Source: Desulfocurvibacter africanus subsp. africanus DSM 2603 (lineage in GTDB: Bacteria; Desulfobacterota; Desulfovibrionia; Desulfovibrionales; Desulfovibrionaceae). Taken from it: a stretch of DNA of 64,000 bases. The DNA is taken from assembly GCF_000422545.1 (NCBI RefSeq), contig NZ_AULZ01000022.1:1-64000 (forward strand), given 5' to 3'. A program made the position numbers and the translations under genes. Below are positions 1-7,457 of the stretch, piece by piece. The notes under the pieces are model-generated. The model was not told where the DNA came from. It did no database searches and worked only from the letters and a program-made list of their open reading frames with translations. Every line of letters starts with the position of its first letter. Positions within the stretch are counted from its first letter, which is position 1.

Positions 1-304
1 CATCTGGGTGCACTTTGACGCTTGTGCTGTCCAGGGATGCCGTAGTGACTTTGATTGAGATCATCTGCTCTTCCTGGAGCCGCGTAAATATTCTATCTAG
101 AACACCGCTTTTGCTCCAACGGTTCATGCGAGTATATATGGAATGCCAGTTTCCAAAGTGCTTAGGCAATCCGCGCCACTTGCAACCTTGTTCTAGAACA
201 TACAAAATGGCGTTAATAACTTGCAGGTTATCTAGAGAGACATTGCCCCGCTGCCGAGGGAAGCTATCCGCGATGCGTTGATACTGCTCTCTGGTTATTT
301 GCAT
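1..304 (-). CDS. IS5-family transposase, N-terminal part (DUF4096-like), partial
   Basis: Reading the reverse strand from an ATG at 304 gives an uninterrupted frame of 101 codons that runs off the window. It begins MQITREQYQRIADSFPRQRG and contains the typical block ILYVLEQGCKWRGLPKHFG followed by NWHSIYTRMNRW and a region ending in SLDSTSVKVHPD. This is the N-terminal DUF4096-type DNA-binding part of IS5-group (IS427/IS1031) transposases. The SLDSTSVKVHPD stretch leads into the catalytic half, where the first DDE aspartate lies. No frameshift or stop is visible here, so the gene may be intact. The plus-strand frame over the same bases is a shadow. Confidence 0.85.
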   Translation of the reverse strand, partial: MQITREQYQRIADSFPRQRGNVSLDNLQVINAILYVLEQGCKWRGLPKHFGNWHSIYTRMNRWSKSGVLDRIFTRLQEEQMISIKVTTASLDSTSVKVHPD

Positions 305-355
305 ACCAACAAGCTAGCCAGAGATTAGACAATGACAAGTAGAGTTAACAGGCCC
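1..355 (-). mobile_element. IS5-family insertion sequence, cut by window edge
   Basis: The first 304 bases carry the start of an IS5/IS1031-type transposase read on the minus strand. Beyond its start codon the sequence ends in a plausible IS terminus (reading outward GGGCCTGTTAACTCTAC, about 339-355) next to a CTAATGCTAG sequence that could hold a short target site. The other end lies outside the window, so completeness and the matching inverted repeat cannot be judged. Confidence 0.7.
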
Positions 356-728
356 TAATGCTAGAGGGCCACAGTTGCCACCGTTGAGATGTATTCATTC
401 TACAGGCTTCTACTTCCTTAACTTCTGTACTGGTCGCCAAGAATTCCGCTTCTTTCACGTTGTACCAATGCTCGAGCGGTAACCAGCTGGGATCTTGAAT
501 AAAAAATTTGCTTAATAGCTATTTCCACTATCATATCAATGTCTTAAGCCTAATCGATCTGGGGCATTCAAGATGTCATGCTCAGTTTTTCATTGCCATG
601 GAAAGCGAACAAGCTTATTCGGGCTATCAGCATGAGAAGCGGCATGCGACTTTTCGTGAACTTGGCCAAGGCGGGCGCCTGGATCAAACACGAGAGGACG
701 ACTTGCCGAAACCTGGGAGCTAGAGTTC
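356..728. other. Intergenic region without recognisable gene
   Basis: 373 bases between the IS end and the RRM gene. It is AT-rich at 480-560, where a promoter for the RRM gene is likely, but I cannot fix -35/-10 boxes. Short plus-strand frames here (508-723, 578-775) have no ribosome site or recognisable content. A GGAG sequence just upstream of 729 serves the RRM gene. Confidence 0.5.
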
Positions 729-1031
729 ATGGCGAAGAAACTGTACGTCGGCAATCTGCCTTTCTCGGCCTCTGAGGACGATATCCGGGACCTGTTCTCC
801 ACCTACGGAGAAGTGAACTCGGTTAGCCTCATCACAGATAGGGAGACCGGACGCCTGCGTGGCTTCGGCTTTGTCGAGATGGATGACGAGGGTGCCCGCG
901 AGGCAATCCAGTCCCTTGATGGCAAGGATTTCCAAGGCCGTAACCTGAAGGTCAACGAGGCCCAGGAAAAGCCGCAGCGCTCTGGCGGAGGCGGCGGAGG
1001 CGGCGGCGGACGCGGTCCCCGGCGCTGGTAG
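729..1031 (+). CDS. RRM-domain RNA-binding protein with glycine-rich tail
   Basis: A 100-residue protein made of a single RNA recognition motif (residues ~3-78) and a short tail with nine consecutive glycines ending RGPRRW. RNP2 is LYVGNL (residues 5-10) and RNP1 is RGFGFVEM (about 44-51), with the aromatic residues that stack on RNA bases. Such small bacterial RRM proteins (as in cyanobacteria and sulfate reducers) bind single-stranded RNA and are often cold- or stress-responsive; the target here is unknown. The start has a GGGAG sequence 7 bases upstream. The gene is single, followed by a strong hairpin, and converges on panC. Function is by family only. Confidence 0.9.
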   Translation: MAKKLYVGNLPFSASEDDIRDLFSTYGEVNSVSLITDRETGRLRGFGFVEMDDEGAREAIQSLDGKDFQGRNLKVNEAQEKPQRSGGGGGGGGGRGPRRW

Positions 1032-1039
1032 CAAGTTTA

Positions 1040-1080
1040 TCGAAGAGCCGAGCACCCCGCAGGGGCGCTCGGCTCTTCGA
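1040..1080. terminator. Hairpin between convergent RRM gene and panC
   Basis: Perfect 14-bp inverted repeat TCGAAGAGCCGAGC / GCTCGGCTCTTCGA with a 13-base GC-rich loop, 9 bases after the RRM stop codon. There is no clear T-tract on either strand, so termination efficiency is uncertain, but position and stem strength suggest a terminator serving the RRM gene. Confidence 0.7.
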
Positions 1081-1161
1081 TAGTTGGCTCACGCGAATTG
1101 ACTCGCCCGCATGCGGCGAGCCGTCTCCAAAGGCCTATCTTCAGGTGTTTGGAGATTTTTG

Positions 1162-2019
1162 CTATGTGCGCAGAAGCATGTTGTCGATGAGCCGAGCCTT
1201 GCCCAGGAACACAGCCACGGCCATTAGCGCCGGGCCATCCACGCATTCCAGTGGGGCCAGGCTGTCGGGGTGAACTATCTGGGCATAGTCGATGCGTGCT
1301 GCCGGGATCTTCTTGGCCAGGTTTGTAGCGAAAGCGGCTACGATACGTTCGGCCGATGCTTCACCTGCCTGGACCGCCTCGCGAGCCTGCTCCAAGTCCG
1401 CATGAATCTCCGGAGCTAGTCTGCGTTCCTCGGGCGTTAAATAGACGTTGCGAGAACTCAGGGCCAAGCCGTCGGCCTCGCGCACAATGGGATGCCCCAC
1501 GATTTCCACCGGTATGTTCAGGTCGCGGACCATGCGCCGGATGACCGCCAACTGCTGCCAATCTTTCTGACCGAAGATGGCCGCGCTTGGCATTGCCAGC
1601 AAGAGCAGCTTGCTGACTACCGTGGCCACGCCGCGGAAATGGATGGGCCGCGACACGCCGCATAATCCCGTGGACAGCGACGGCACTTCAACCCAGGTGC
1701 CCGCATCGGGAGCGTACATGGCCTCGGGTTCAGGCGCGAAGAGCACATCCACGCCACGCGATTCAGCCAAATCTCTGTCGCGCTCGAAGTCGCGCGGGTA
1801 GGCCGCCAAATCCTCGCTGGGCCCGAATTGCGTGGGATTGACGAACAAACTGACAATGGCCTTGCCTGCGGAGCCGGCCCGTTGCCGGGCGGCGTCCATA
1901 AGCCGCAGGTGACCTTCATGAAAAAAGCCCATGCTGGGCACGAGCACTGTGTTCAGGCCTGCACAGCGCCAGTTCCAGCAACGTTCCTGGAACTCTTTGG
2001 GATTGCGTATGATGTCCAT
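1162..2019 (-). CDS. panC: Pantothenate synthetase
   Basis: 285 residues, the usual length. It condenses pantoate and beta-alanine with ATP to give pantothenate, the last step before coenzyme A synthesis, in the cytosol. Visible motifs are the nucleotidyltransferase HxGH-type signature in PSMGFFHEGHL (residues ~29-39), the pantoate-binding region FGQKDWQQL and the SSRNVYL block (around residue 187) that takes the place of KMSKS. The gene stands alone between the RRM hairpin and a 128-bp repeat; panB and panD are not adjacent. Identification is strong. Confidence 0.96.
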   Translation of the reverse strand: MDIIRNPKEFQERCWNWRCAGLNTVLVPSMGFFHEGHLRLMDAARQRAGSAGKAIVSLFVNPTQFGPSEDLAAYPRDFERDRDLAESRGVDVLFAPEPEAMYAPDAGTWVEVPSLSTGLCGVSRPIHFRGVATVVSKLLLLAMPSAAIFGQKDWQQLAVIRRMVRDLNIPVEIVGHPIVREADGLALSSRNVYLTPEERRLAPEIHADLEQAREAVQAGEASAERIVAAFATNLAKKIPAARIDYAQIVHPDSLAPLECVDGPALMAVAVFLGKARLIDNMLLRT

Positions 2020-2132
2020 GGATACCCTCCTAGACGATATGCGCTCGTAAAGTGAATCGAGGCCGCCCTGCTAGCCCATCCCAACCCGCTTGTCCAATCC
2101 ATGTCGGCTGTTGATTGAGATGGCATTCCAGC

Positions 2133-2261
2133 TAGAGCAGGTTGCTTTTAAGACGCCCGCTCCGGCGATGACGGCGCAAGTGAATTACGCCTACGCCGAA
2201 GCTAGCGGCAAGCCATGCCGATGCATGGCTTGCAGAGCATTTTCAAAAGCAAAATGCCCTA
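2133..2261 (+). repeat. MITE-like element, copy A (129 bp)
   Basis: First of three related elements (others at 4620-4747 and 30224-30351). It starts TAGAGCAGGTTGC and ends GCAAAATGCCCTA, imperfect terminal inverted repeats with TA at both tips. Inside are a CATGCC/GCATGG-type palindrome (AAGCCATG...CATGGCTT) and the GCATTTT...AAAATGC palindrome near the right end. It lies between panC and truA with no gene of its own. Confidence 0.85.
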
Positions 2262-2287
2262 ACGGGCTTAACCAAGTCCGGGAAAAA

Positions 2288-3088
2288 CTAATCCCCTTCG
2301 TCCAAATCCTCCTCGACTGGCCGGCTTCCAGTGGAATTGGCTTTTACATCAAAGAATATACGCTCCAGACACAGTCCGCGGCTTGGCGCGGTCGGAGGCG
2401 CCAGCGAACGGTCGCGTGCAGCGATCAGAGCCGGGATGTCATTGGGACACAGCTTGCCCCGGCCTACGGCCACCAGGCAGCCGATGATGTTGCGCACCAT
2501 CTGCTTGAGAAATCCGTCGGCCTGGATGCGGTAGACGGTCTCCCATTGGGTCTGGCCAGGCTCGCGCCAGAAACGCGTGACTGTGCGCCGGGTGTCCCGA
2601 ATGGGCGTGCCCACGTTCTGAAAGCTCTTGAAATCGTGACGGCCGACGAAATGCTGCATGGCCTTGTCCATGGCCGATTGGCTCAGGCCAGACATGCGCC
2701 AGACGAAGGGCTTGCGTTGCGGCAGGATGAACTCCAATTCCGACCATATGGTGTAGGCGTAGACCTTGGAAGTCGCCGAGAAACGCGAGTGAAACTCCGG
2801 CGGCACCACCTCGACTTCGGTCACGCACACATCATCGGGAAGGAGTGCGTTAATCGCCTTGCGCCAGGGTATGCGCATCTTGCTTTCGGGCACGTCCAAG
2901 TGCACTACCTGCCCTAGGGCGTGCACGCCCGAGTCAGTGCGAGCGGCCATATCAATTCGCACGGGGCCGTTAAGCATGCGTGCTAGTACTGCCTCCACTT
3001 CGCCCTGTACCGTGCGGCAGCCGGGTTGGATCTGCAAGCCGGCAAAGCGCGTGCCTGTGTAGGCCAAGGTCAATTTGAGTCGGGGCAT
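2288..3088 (-). CDS. truA: tRNA pseudouridine(38-40) synthase TruA
   Basis: 266 residues, normal length. TruA isomerises uridines 38-40 in the tRNA anticodon arm. The catalytic aspartate lies in AARTDSGVHALGQ (about residues 48-60), the hallmark of the family, and the N-terminal LKLTLAYTGTRFAGLQIQPG block and FLKQMVRNIIG motif near the end are also present. It is transcribed away from motE and toward the repeat and panC. No frameshift; identification is strong. Confidence 0.96.
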   Translation of the reverse strand: MPRLKLTLAYTGTRFAGLQIQPGCRTVQGEVEAVLARMLNGPVRIDMAARTDSGVHALGQVVHLDVPESKMRIPWRKAINALLPDDVCVTEVEVVPPEFHSRFSATSKVYAYTIWSELEFILPQRKPFVWRMSGLSQSAMDKAMQHFVGRHDFKSFQNVGTPIRDTRRTVTRFWREPGQTQWETVYRIQADGFLKQMVRNIIGCLVAVGRGKLCPNDIPALIAARDRSLAPPTAPSRGLCLERIFFDVKANSTGSRPVEEDLDEGD

Positions 3089-3262
3089 GGCATTTCACTG
3101 TTAGAAGTGTGTACGCTGGCGGATTGCCCTGCCGTGCGAAGCCAGGGATCGATTTCCATACCAGTCCGCTGGATTACCGAGCCGAGGGCGACTCCAAGTG
3201 GCAAAGGCGACTTGCGGAATCGGCCGGAATCGGAGGGTAGGTAACCACTCGGGTGAGCCCTA

Positions 3263-3306
3263 GCAAAAACAAAGGCCGGAGGAAACGTCCCACGTTCCCT
3301 CCGGCC
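3263..3306 (-). terminator. Intrinsic terminator after motE
   Basis: Stem GGCCGGAGG / CCTCCGGCC, with a further AACGT/ACGTT pairing after one mismatch and a 3-base loop. On the minus strand it is followed by a T-rich run (TTTGTTTTTGC, complement of 3263-3273). It lies 40 bases past the motE stop codon and so ends the fliJ-motE transcript. Confidence 0.85.
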
Positions 3307-3345
3307 CAGCCATGGAGAAGCCAGAATCAGACTTTCAAGGAGATA

Positions 3346-4095
3346 TCAATTGGCTTGCGCCTGGTTCTCGGCAAAAGGAATCTGCAGCCTGGTCAGAGCT
3401 TCGGACAGGGTGGCGGCCTTTTCGGCACTCATGTTGGACATGACTTCGCCTGCCTGACGGCCGCGCATGCCGGAGAGGATTCTGACGGCGATGTCTTCCT
3501 GCAACTGCTCGAGAGCCGCGGCGGCCTGCTTGGCCTTCATGTTGGCGTACACGTCGACCAGATGGCGCAGCTTCTCGTCTTTGACCGTGTCGGCCTTGTC
3601 GAGCATGAGCTTCAGGTTCGCTTCCATCTGGTTCATTTTCTTGAGTCGAAAGTCCAGCTCGCGCTCAAGTTCCTTAAGGGCCTGCTCCTTGCGAGAAAGC
3701 TCTTCTTCCTTGCGGCGCAGGCTTTGCCAGTCCAGGGGTTTGCGCGAGGATTCCTCGGCAGCTTGGGCTTGCGGCTGCTGGTCGGTATTGGGCTTTGCCG
3801 GGGCGGGCTCCACCGCGGCCTGTGCCTCGGATACGGCCATGACCATCTTGGCGCCAGCCGCTACGGTAGCGTGCGCGGCAACAACGGGCGCTGGAACCTG
3901 AATCACAGCCAGGCTTTCTTCGCCATCAGCACCACCCAAAGGCAGCATATTCAGCGAGATTGCCGCAGCCAGGGTCAGCTTAATGGCCGCGAGCAGAGTC
4001 AGGGTCTTGAGGACCTTAGAAATCTTGGTGCTTGAAGCGGAGTGTCGAACTTTCGTCGAACTCCTTCTGTTCCGCAAGTCGTTCTTCCTGCTCAT
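3346..4095 (-). CDS. Flagellar MotE-like protein (MgtE N-domain family)
   Basis: 249 residues. An N-terminal basic segment is followed by one membrane segment (about residues 28-53), an Ala/Pro-rich linker, a long charged coiled coil (about 115-185, LRRKEEELSRKEQALKELE region) and a C-terminal MgtE-N-like domain with MKAKQAAAALEQL, ILSGMRGRQAGEVMSNM and AATLSEAL. This is the architecture of MotE, a periplasmic/inner-membrane partner of the flagellar motor described in other bacteria; the name is by architecture. It is encoded after fliJ and overlaps its 3' end by 80 bases, an unusually long overlap, with AGGCGAAG as a moderate ribosome site for this ATG. No later ATG/GTG precedes the membrane segment. 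Confidence 0.8.
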   Translation of the reverse strand: MSRKNDLRNRRSSTKVRHSASSTKISKVLKTLTLLAAIKLTLAAAISLNMLPLGGADGEESLAVIQVPAPVVAAHATVAAGAKMVMAVSEAQAAVEPAPAKPNTDQQPQAQAAEESSRKPLDWQSLRRKEEELSRKEQALKELERELDFRLKKMNQMEANLKLMLDKADTVKDEKLRHLVDVYANMKAKQAAAALEQLQEDIAVRILSGMRGRQAGEVMSNMSAEKAATLSEALTRLQIPFAENQAQAN

Positions 4096-4468
4096 AGCGC
4101 TTCGCCTGGTTCTCTTTGAGTTTTTCCAAAAGTTTCCGGTCTTTGGCGCGTGCTATCACTTCCAGCCGAGCTCTTTGCAATTCCTTTGCCAGGCGTTGGA
4201 GTGCCGCATCGGCCAGCTTGATGTCGAAGTCCGCAGCCTTTTTATAGGTATTCCAGAGCCACAGGTCCGGAGGCGTATAAGCCTTGCGACTGAAGAATTC
4301 GGCCTCGGCCCGTCCTAGGCGTGACTTGAGCCCATCAAGAAACTCGGCTTGGTCCCGATAGCGGCGCTGCGCTTCGGCCATGACCAGCATGGCCTGCTCT
4401 TCGCGCTGGCGTCGAAAATCCAGGACTTTCTCAAGCTTGAAATGATGCTGCGTGGGCATGCAGGGCAT
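4016..4468 (-). CDS. fliJ: Flagellar export chaperone FliJ
   Basis: About 150 residues, nearly all predicted coiled coil: FKLEKVLDFRRQREEQA at the N-terminus matches the FliJ signature, followed by charged heptads and a C-terminal basic helix with QEERLAEQKEFDE. FliJ is the coiled-coil subunit of the flagellar type III export ATPase complex (with FliI/FliH). I place the start at the ATG at 4468, with AGGG 11 bases upstream; the ATG at 4459 is an alternative, while the open frame extends to 4531 with unconvincing sequence. No fliI or other flagellar genes lie nearby, so the pair fliJ-motE is detached from the main flagellar cluster. Confidence 0.82.
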   Translation of the reverse strand: MPCMPTQHHFKLEKVLDFRRQREEQAMLVMAEAQRRYRDQAEFLDGLKSRLGRAEAEFFSRKAYTPPDLWLWNTYKKAADFDIKLADAALQRLAKELQRARLEVIARAKDRKLLEKLKENQAKRYEQEERLAEQKEFDESSTLRFKHQDF

Positions 4469-4520
4469 TAAGCAATAACCCTGCCGAGATGGGATAAAGA
4501 CGGGAATAGCCTCCGGCGGC

Positions 4521-4542
4521 TGGGGGAGCAACGGCTCCCCCA
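4521..4542. repeat. Small perfect hairpin
   Basis: TGGGGGAGC and GCTCCCCCA separated by AACG: a 9-bp perfect stem with a four-base loop, immediately upstream of fliJ and next to a much longer palindrome. Could affect transcript stability or end transcription arriving from cobS. Confidence 0.7.
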
Positions 4543-4554
4543 GACCCCCCGATG

Positions 4555-4606
4555 TTTCCTGGAGCGGATTTCCGACGCGGAAGCGTCGGAAATCCGCTCC
4601 AGGAAA
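4555..4606. repeat. Perfect 24-bp inverted repeat with GGAA tetraloop
   Basis: The arms 4555-4578 and 4583-4606 are exact reverse complements over 24 bases with only GGAA between them. In RNA this gives a very stable hairpin with a GNRA-type loop. It sits in the 428-bp gap between cobS and fliJ. It lacks a T-tract on either side, so it is not a standard intrinsic terminator; an extragenic palindrome of REP type is possible. Confidence 0.9.
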
Positions 4607-4619
4607 GAGGGCATAGGAC

Positions 4620-4747
4620 TAAAGCATTTTGCATTTCAGACGCTCCCTTCGGCGTTGACGGCGGAATTACATTCCGCCTACGCCTGCGGGGCGACAAGCC
4701 ATGCCGACGCATGGCTTGCAGAGCATTTTCAAAAGCAAAATGCTCTA
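4620..4747 (+). repeat. MITE-like element, copy B (128 bp)
   Basis: Ends are TAAAGCATTTTGC (4620-4632) and GCAAAATGCTCTA (4735-4747), which are inverted repeats of each other in 12 of 13 positions. The interior is more divergent from copies A and C on the left side but nearly identical from ACAAGCCATGCCG onward. Flanked by TA at each tip. Confidence 0.88.
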
Positions 4748-4771
4748 ATTTAATTAAAGGACTGTAAGCCA

Positions 4772-4818
4772 AAGCCAGCCGGATTCCAGCGGTTCTTCCG
4801 CCGGAATCCGGCTGGCTT
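4772..4818. repeat. 16-bp inverted repeat between cobS and fliJ
   Basis: AAGCCAGCCGGATTCC (4772-4787) and its exact complement at 4803-4818, with an inner GCGG/CCGC pairing. It sits about 80 bases after the cobS stop and may end the cobS transcript, although the minus strand has only TTTGG after it. Confidence 0.75.
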
Positions 4819-4896
4819 AAAAAGGAGTCCAGGGGGCCGTGCTCCCTGGTGGGTGGGGGGCTGGGGAGGGCAACGCCCTTCTCAGCTCTTAAGCTC

Positions 4897-5625
4897 TTAG
4901 TTGACCAGCAGCCAGCCCAGGCAGGCCCCGGTCTCTCCCAGCACGATGGCAGCGCCTAGAAAATCACCATTGAGGCCGGATTGACGCCGGGCCAACCCGC
5001 GCAGGGCCACGGAAGGAACCAGGGCCGTTGCCAGCATGGCCAGAAGCGTCAGAGGACTGACAAGGGCCAGCCCAGGGACCAGGGTCATGCCCATGGCCAG
5101 CAACACCCCACGCGGAGTCGCGCCGGCGACGAAGAGTTGACCCAGGCCGGGCCTGGCCAATTCGCGCTCGCTCATGGCCAGCAGCACGGCCGCCAGCCTG
5201 CCGGCCACAAAGATAAAGGCAGCGGCGGCGAAGGCCTGACGTGCTAAAATCTCGTGCAGCAGCACGATCTGGCCGGTCAGGGTCAGCAGCAGGCCCATGG
5301 CCCCGAAAGCGCCCAGGCGCGAGTCCTTGACGATCTCCCAGAATCGCTGGCCGTCAGCACCCGAGCCCCAGCCGTCGGCTACGTCGGCCAATCCGTCCAG
5401 GTGCAGGCCGCGTGTGGCCCAGAGGTTGGCAATCACGAGCAGCCAGGCCTGAACCCAAGGGGTTGCGGAGAACAGACCAAGCGCCAGAGGCACTACTAGC
5501 AGCCCGCCAAGGACCAGCCCCACGGCTGGCAGCCAGGCCATTGCCGCGGCCAGATCCTCGGGCTTGCCCAGCCTGGCTGGAACCAGACGGGTCAGGAAGG
5601 CCAAGGCTGTGAAAAACCCGCGCAT
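4897..5625 (-). CDS. cobS: Adenosylcobinamide-GDP ribazoletransferase (cobalamin synthase)
   Basis: 242 residues from the ATG at 5625 (MRGFFTALAFLTRLVPARLG), one base after the stop of the upstream gene; an in-frame extension to 5676 would overlap that gene and lacks the family's start. CobS joins adenosylcobinamide-GDP and alpha-ribazole in the last steps of B12 synthesis in the inner membrane. The family motif GLHLDGLADVADGWG (residues ~72-86) carries the acidic residues that bind Mg2+; five to six hydrophobic segments follow. It is translationally coupled to the SAM hydroxide adenosyltransferase. No other cob genes are in the window. Confidence 0.94.
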   Translation of the reverse strand: MRGFFTALAFLTRLVPARLGKPEDLAAAMAWLPAVGLVLGGLLVVPLALGLFSATPWVQAWLLVIANLWATRGLHLDGLADVADGWGSGADGQRFWEIVKDSRLGAFGAMGLLLTLTGQIVLLHEILARQAFAAAAFIFVAGRLAAVLLAMSERELARPGLGQLFVAGATPRGVLLAMGMTLVPGLALVSPLTLLAMLATALVPSVALRGLARRQSGLNGDFLGAAIVLGETGACLGWLLVN

Positions 5626-5626
5626 G

Positions 5627-6475
5627 TCAGCGGCTCCCGGCTGGAAGTTCGAGTGTGACCTCGGCCTCAAGCCCAAGGCCTAGGCTCTTGGCGGCCGAAG
5701 CCTGGTTCAGGGCCAGTTCCATGTAGCCCTGGCTGCCGACAAGAATGCCCAGCTCGTTCGGAGCAAGCTCGGCATAGTGTGTTACGACACGCGCTGCGTG
5801 ACGCGACGGCCCAGGCTTACCAAAGCCCATGGACCGGCCCGCGCCGGACTGAACCCGGACCTGTCCTCCGACTGGCAGGCGCGGCGACCAAGAGGCCGCG
5901 GACAGATTGAGCACGAGGTTGCCGAAGCGGTCGGCGTGCAGCACCGAAGCTATTATTGAGCCGCCTTCTGTACGCGGCTCGGCCCAGCTTCCGCGCACGA
6001 GCGCTGCCGGGTCAAGCTTATGGCCAAGCTCTTCGGGCTTCTCGCCGGCTGCAAGTCGCGCGGCCAGGGGAGTGAACAGATCGCGGCCGTGAAAAGTAGC
6101 CGAGGCCGGCGCGACGGCGGGGCTGACATCGAACAGACGTGAATCTTCCGTTGTAGTGCTCAACAGCAGACTCAGCAGACCGTTGTCCGGAGCCAGGAAG
6201 AAGCTCTGCCCGCATTGCGCCAGGACCATCTTGCGCTCCGAGCCCACGCCCGGATCGACCACGCATACGAAGATCGAGCCTGGCGGAAAGTACGCGGCGC
6301 TGGCCCGCAGAAAGAAGGCCGCCTGGGCCACGCGGTAGGGCTCCACGCCGTGGCTCAGATCCACTACGTGGGCCCTTGACGCGCTATTCGCCAATACGCC
6401 CTTCATCTGGCCAACGTAAGGATCGCCCAGGCCAAAATCCGTGAGCAGGACGATGACGGGAACAGCTTGGTCCAT
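5627..6475 (-). CDS. S-adenosyl-L-methionine hydroxide adenosyltransferase family protein
   Basis: 282 residues of the former DUF62 family, enzymes that use hydroxide to cleave S-adenosylmethionine to adenosine and methionine; relatives are the fluorinase and chlorinase. Visible family motifs are LLTDFGLGDPYVGQMKGV at the N-terminus (Asp and Gly substrate residues), FVCVVDPGVGSERK (about residues 69-82), FLAPDNGLLS and a C-terminal HADRFGNLVLNL block. The stop codon lies one base before the cobS start, and the gene follows the membrane protein at 6499 by 23 bases, suggesting one operon. The physiological reason for the pairing with cobS is not known to me. Confidence 0.9.
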   Translation of the reverse strand: MDQAVPVIVLLTDFGLGDPYVGQMKGVLANSASRAHVVDLSHGVEPYRVAQAAFFLRASAAYFPPGSIFVCVVDPGVGSERKMVLAQCGQSFFLAPDNGLLSLLLSTTTEDSRLFDVSPAVAPASATFHGRDLFTPLAARLAAGEKPEELGHKLDPAALVRGSWAEPRTEGGSIIASVLHADRFGNLVLNLSAASWSPRLPVGGQVRVQSGAGRSMGFGKPGPSRHAARVVTHYAELAPNELGILVGSQGYMELALNQASAAKSLGLGLEAEVTLELPAGSR

Positions 6476-6498
6476 GAAATCTCCAGAAATTTATACGA

Positions 6499-7383
6499 TT
6501 AACCGGCTCCCGGACTGCCGCGAAAGGCCCTGTGGGCCAGGGTGACGAGCAGTGCGAAGAGCGCGGCAGCCACGCCGAGGGCCGGCTTGTAGAGCGGTGG
6601 CGAGGCCAGGGCCAGCAGCAGAAAGAGCGTGGCCAGGGAGAAGCCTGTGTTGCGGAAGGTGCTTCTGTAACTGGGCATGTGCCGTTGCGAGACGAGCATG
6701 AGCAGGATGTTGCCCAGGATGAGCAGCGTATAGAACGACTCGAACAGACGGCCGGGTGTGCCCGTGGCGGCCAGGTTCCAGAGCGAGCGGACGGCCATTG
6801 CCAGGAACAGAGCCAGCAGCACCAAGGCCAGGAGCTTCTTGACGCTCACGAAGGAATACAGCGACGCGCCGTCCTGCAATTCGCCGCTCGGTTCGCGGTA
6901 GCGGCGGAACAGCCCCAGCAGCACGAACACGAGCAGGGACCCGACGCCGTCGGCCATGATAAGCCCCAGACTGCCTATCTGCGCGGCCTCGACCTGGATG
7001 GGATCCGGGAAGTCGCTCAAGGCTTTAAAGGCGCTACGCAAAAGCAGCAGGGACATGAGCTGGAACTGCTCGCCCATGGCCTTGGAAAAGGAGCAAGGCA
7101 TTATGAGAATGAGCCTGAACACGCCCATGACGAGCATGAAGGTCAACACCACGTCCACCGAGTTGAACACGCTTTCGGGCGCAAGATGGATGTAGGCCTG
7201 GGAAATGAGGTCCAAGCGCCTGCTGCCCGCAGCGGCCACGGCCAGTAGAAAGGCCACGATCATGGCGGAATTGAGCGCGCCTTGCGTGGCCTTGTGGTCC
7301 CATAGGCGGCGAATGCCGTCGAAAAGAGTGTTCGCCCAGTCGTATATGAACATGCGCCTTATGCTCCGTCCGTCGACATGCAA
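6499..7383 (-). CDS. Polytopic membrane protein, function unknown
   Basis: Up to 294 residues with a short cytosolic N-terminus and about seven to eight hydrophobic segments (near residues 40-55, 78-98, 155-170, 190-210, 225-245, 250-285). I recognise no family motif. A probable true start is the ATG for MFIYDWANTLFDG (7350), because this matches a soluble lead-in typical of such proteins, but the ribosome site does not decide it. It is followed after 23 bases by the SAM hydroxide adenosyltransferase gene and preceded by the metal ABC permease, all on the minus strand, so a role in cofactor or metal handling is possible but is inference only. Confidence 0.6.
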   Translation of the reverse strand: MHVDGRSIRRMFIYDWANTLFDGIRRLWDHKATQGALNSAMIVAFLLAVAAAGSRRLDLISQAYIHLAPESVFNSVDVVLTFMLVMGVFRLILIMPCSFSKAMGEQFQLMSLLLLRSAFKALSDFPDPIQVEAAQIGSLGLIMADGVGSLLVFVLLGLFRRYREPSGELQDGASLYSFVSVKKLLALVLLALFLAMAVRSLWNLAATGTPGRLFESFYTLLILGNILLMLVSQRHMPSYRSTFRNTGFSLATLFLLLALASPPLYKPALGVAAALFALLVTLAHRAFRGSPGAG

Positions 7384-7457
7384 GGGTGGCTCGAATCAAA
7401 GCCACCTTTTAGCAGTAAGGCACGGTGTGGTCCACCAACTCTAGCAGGCGAACGGCT

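Noticed and set aside
508-723. 71-codon plus-strand frame before the RRM gene
   Set aside because: No ribosome site, no recognisable content and likely promoter/leader DNA.
2090-2917. 275-codon plus-strand frame over truA
   Set aside because: Antisense of truA and of the repeat; no ribosome site or family resemblance, while truA is clear on the other strand.
4431-4772. 113-codon minus-strand frame over the palindromes and repeat
   Set aside because: Consists of repeat sequence; similar frames appear wherever the repeat occurs.
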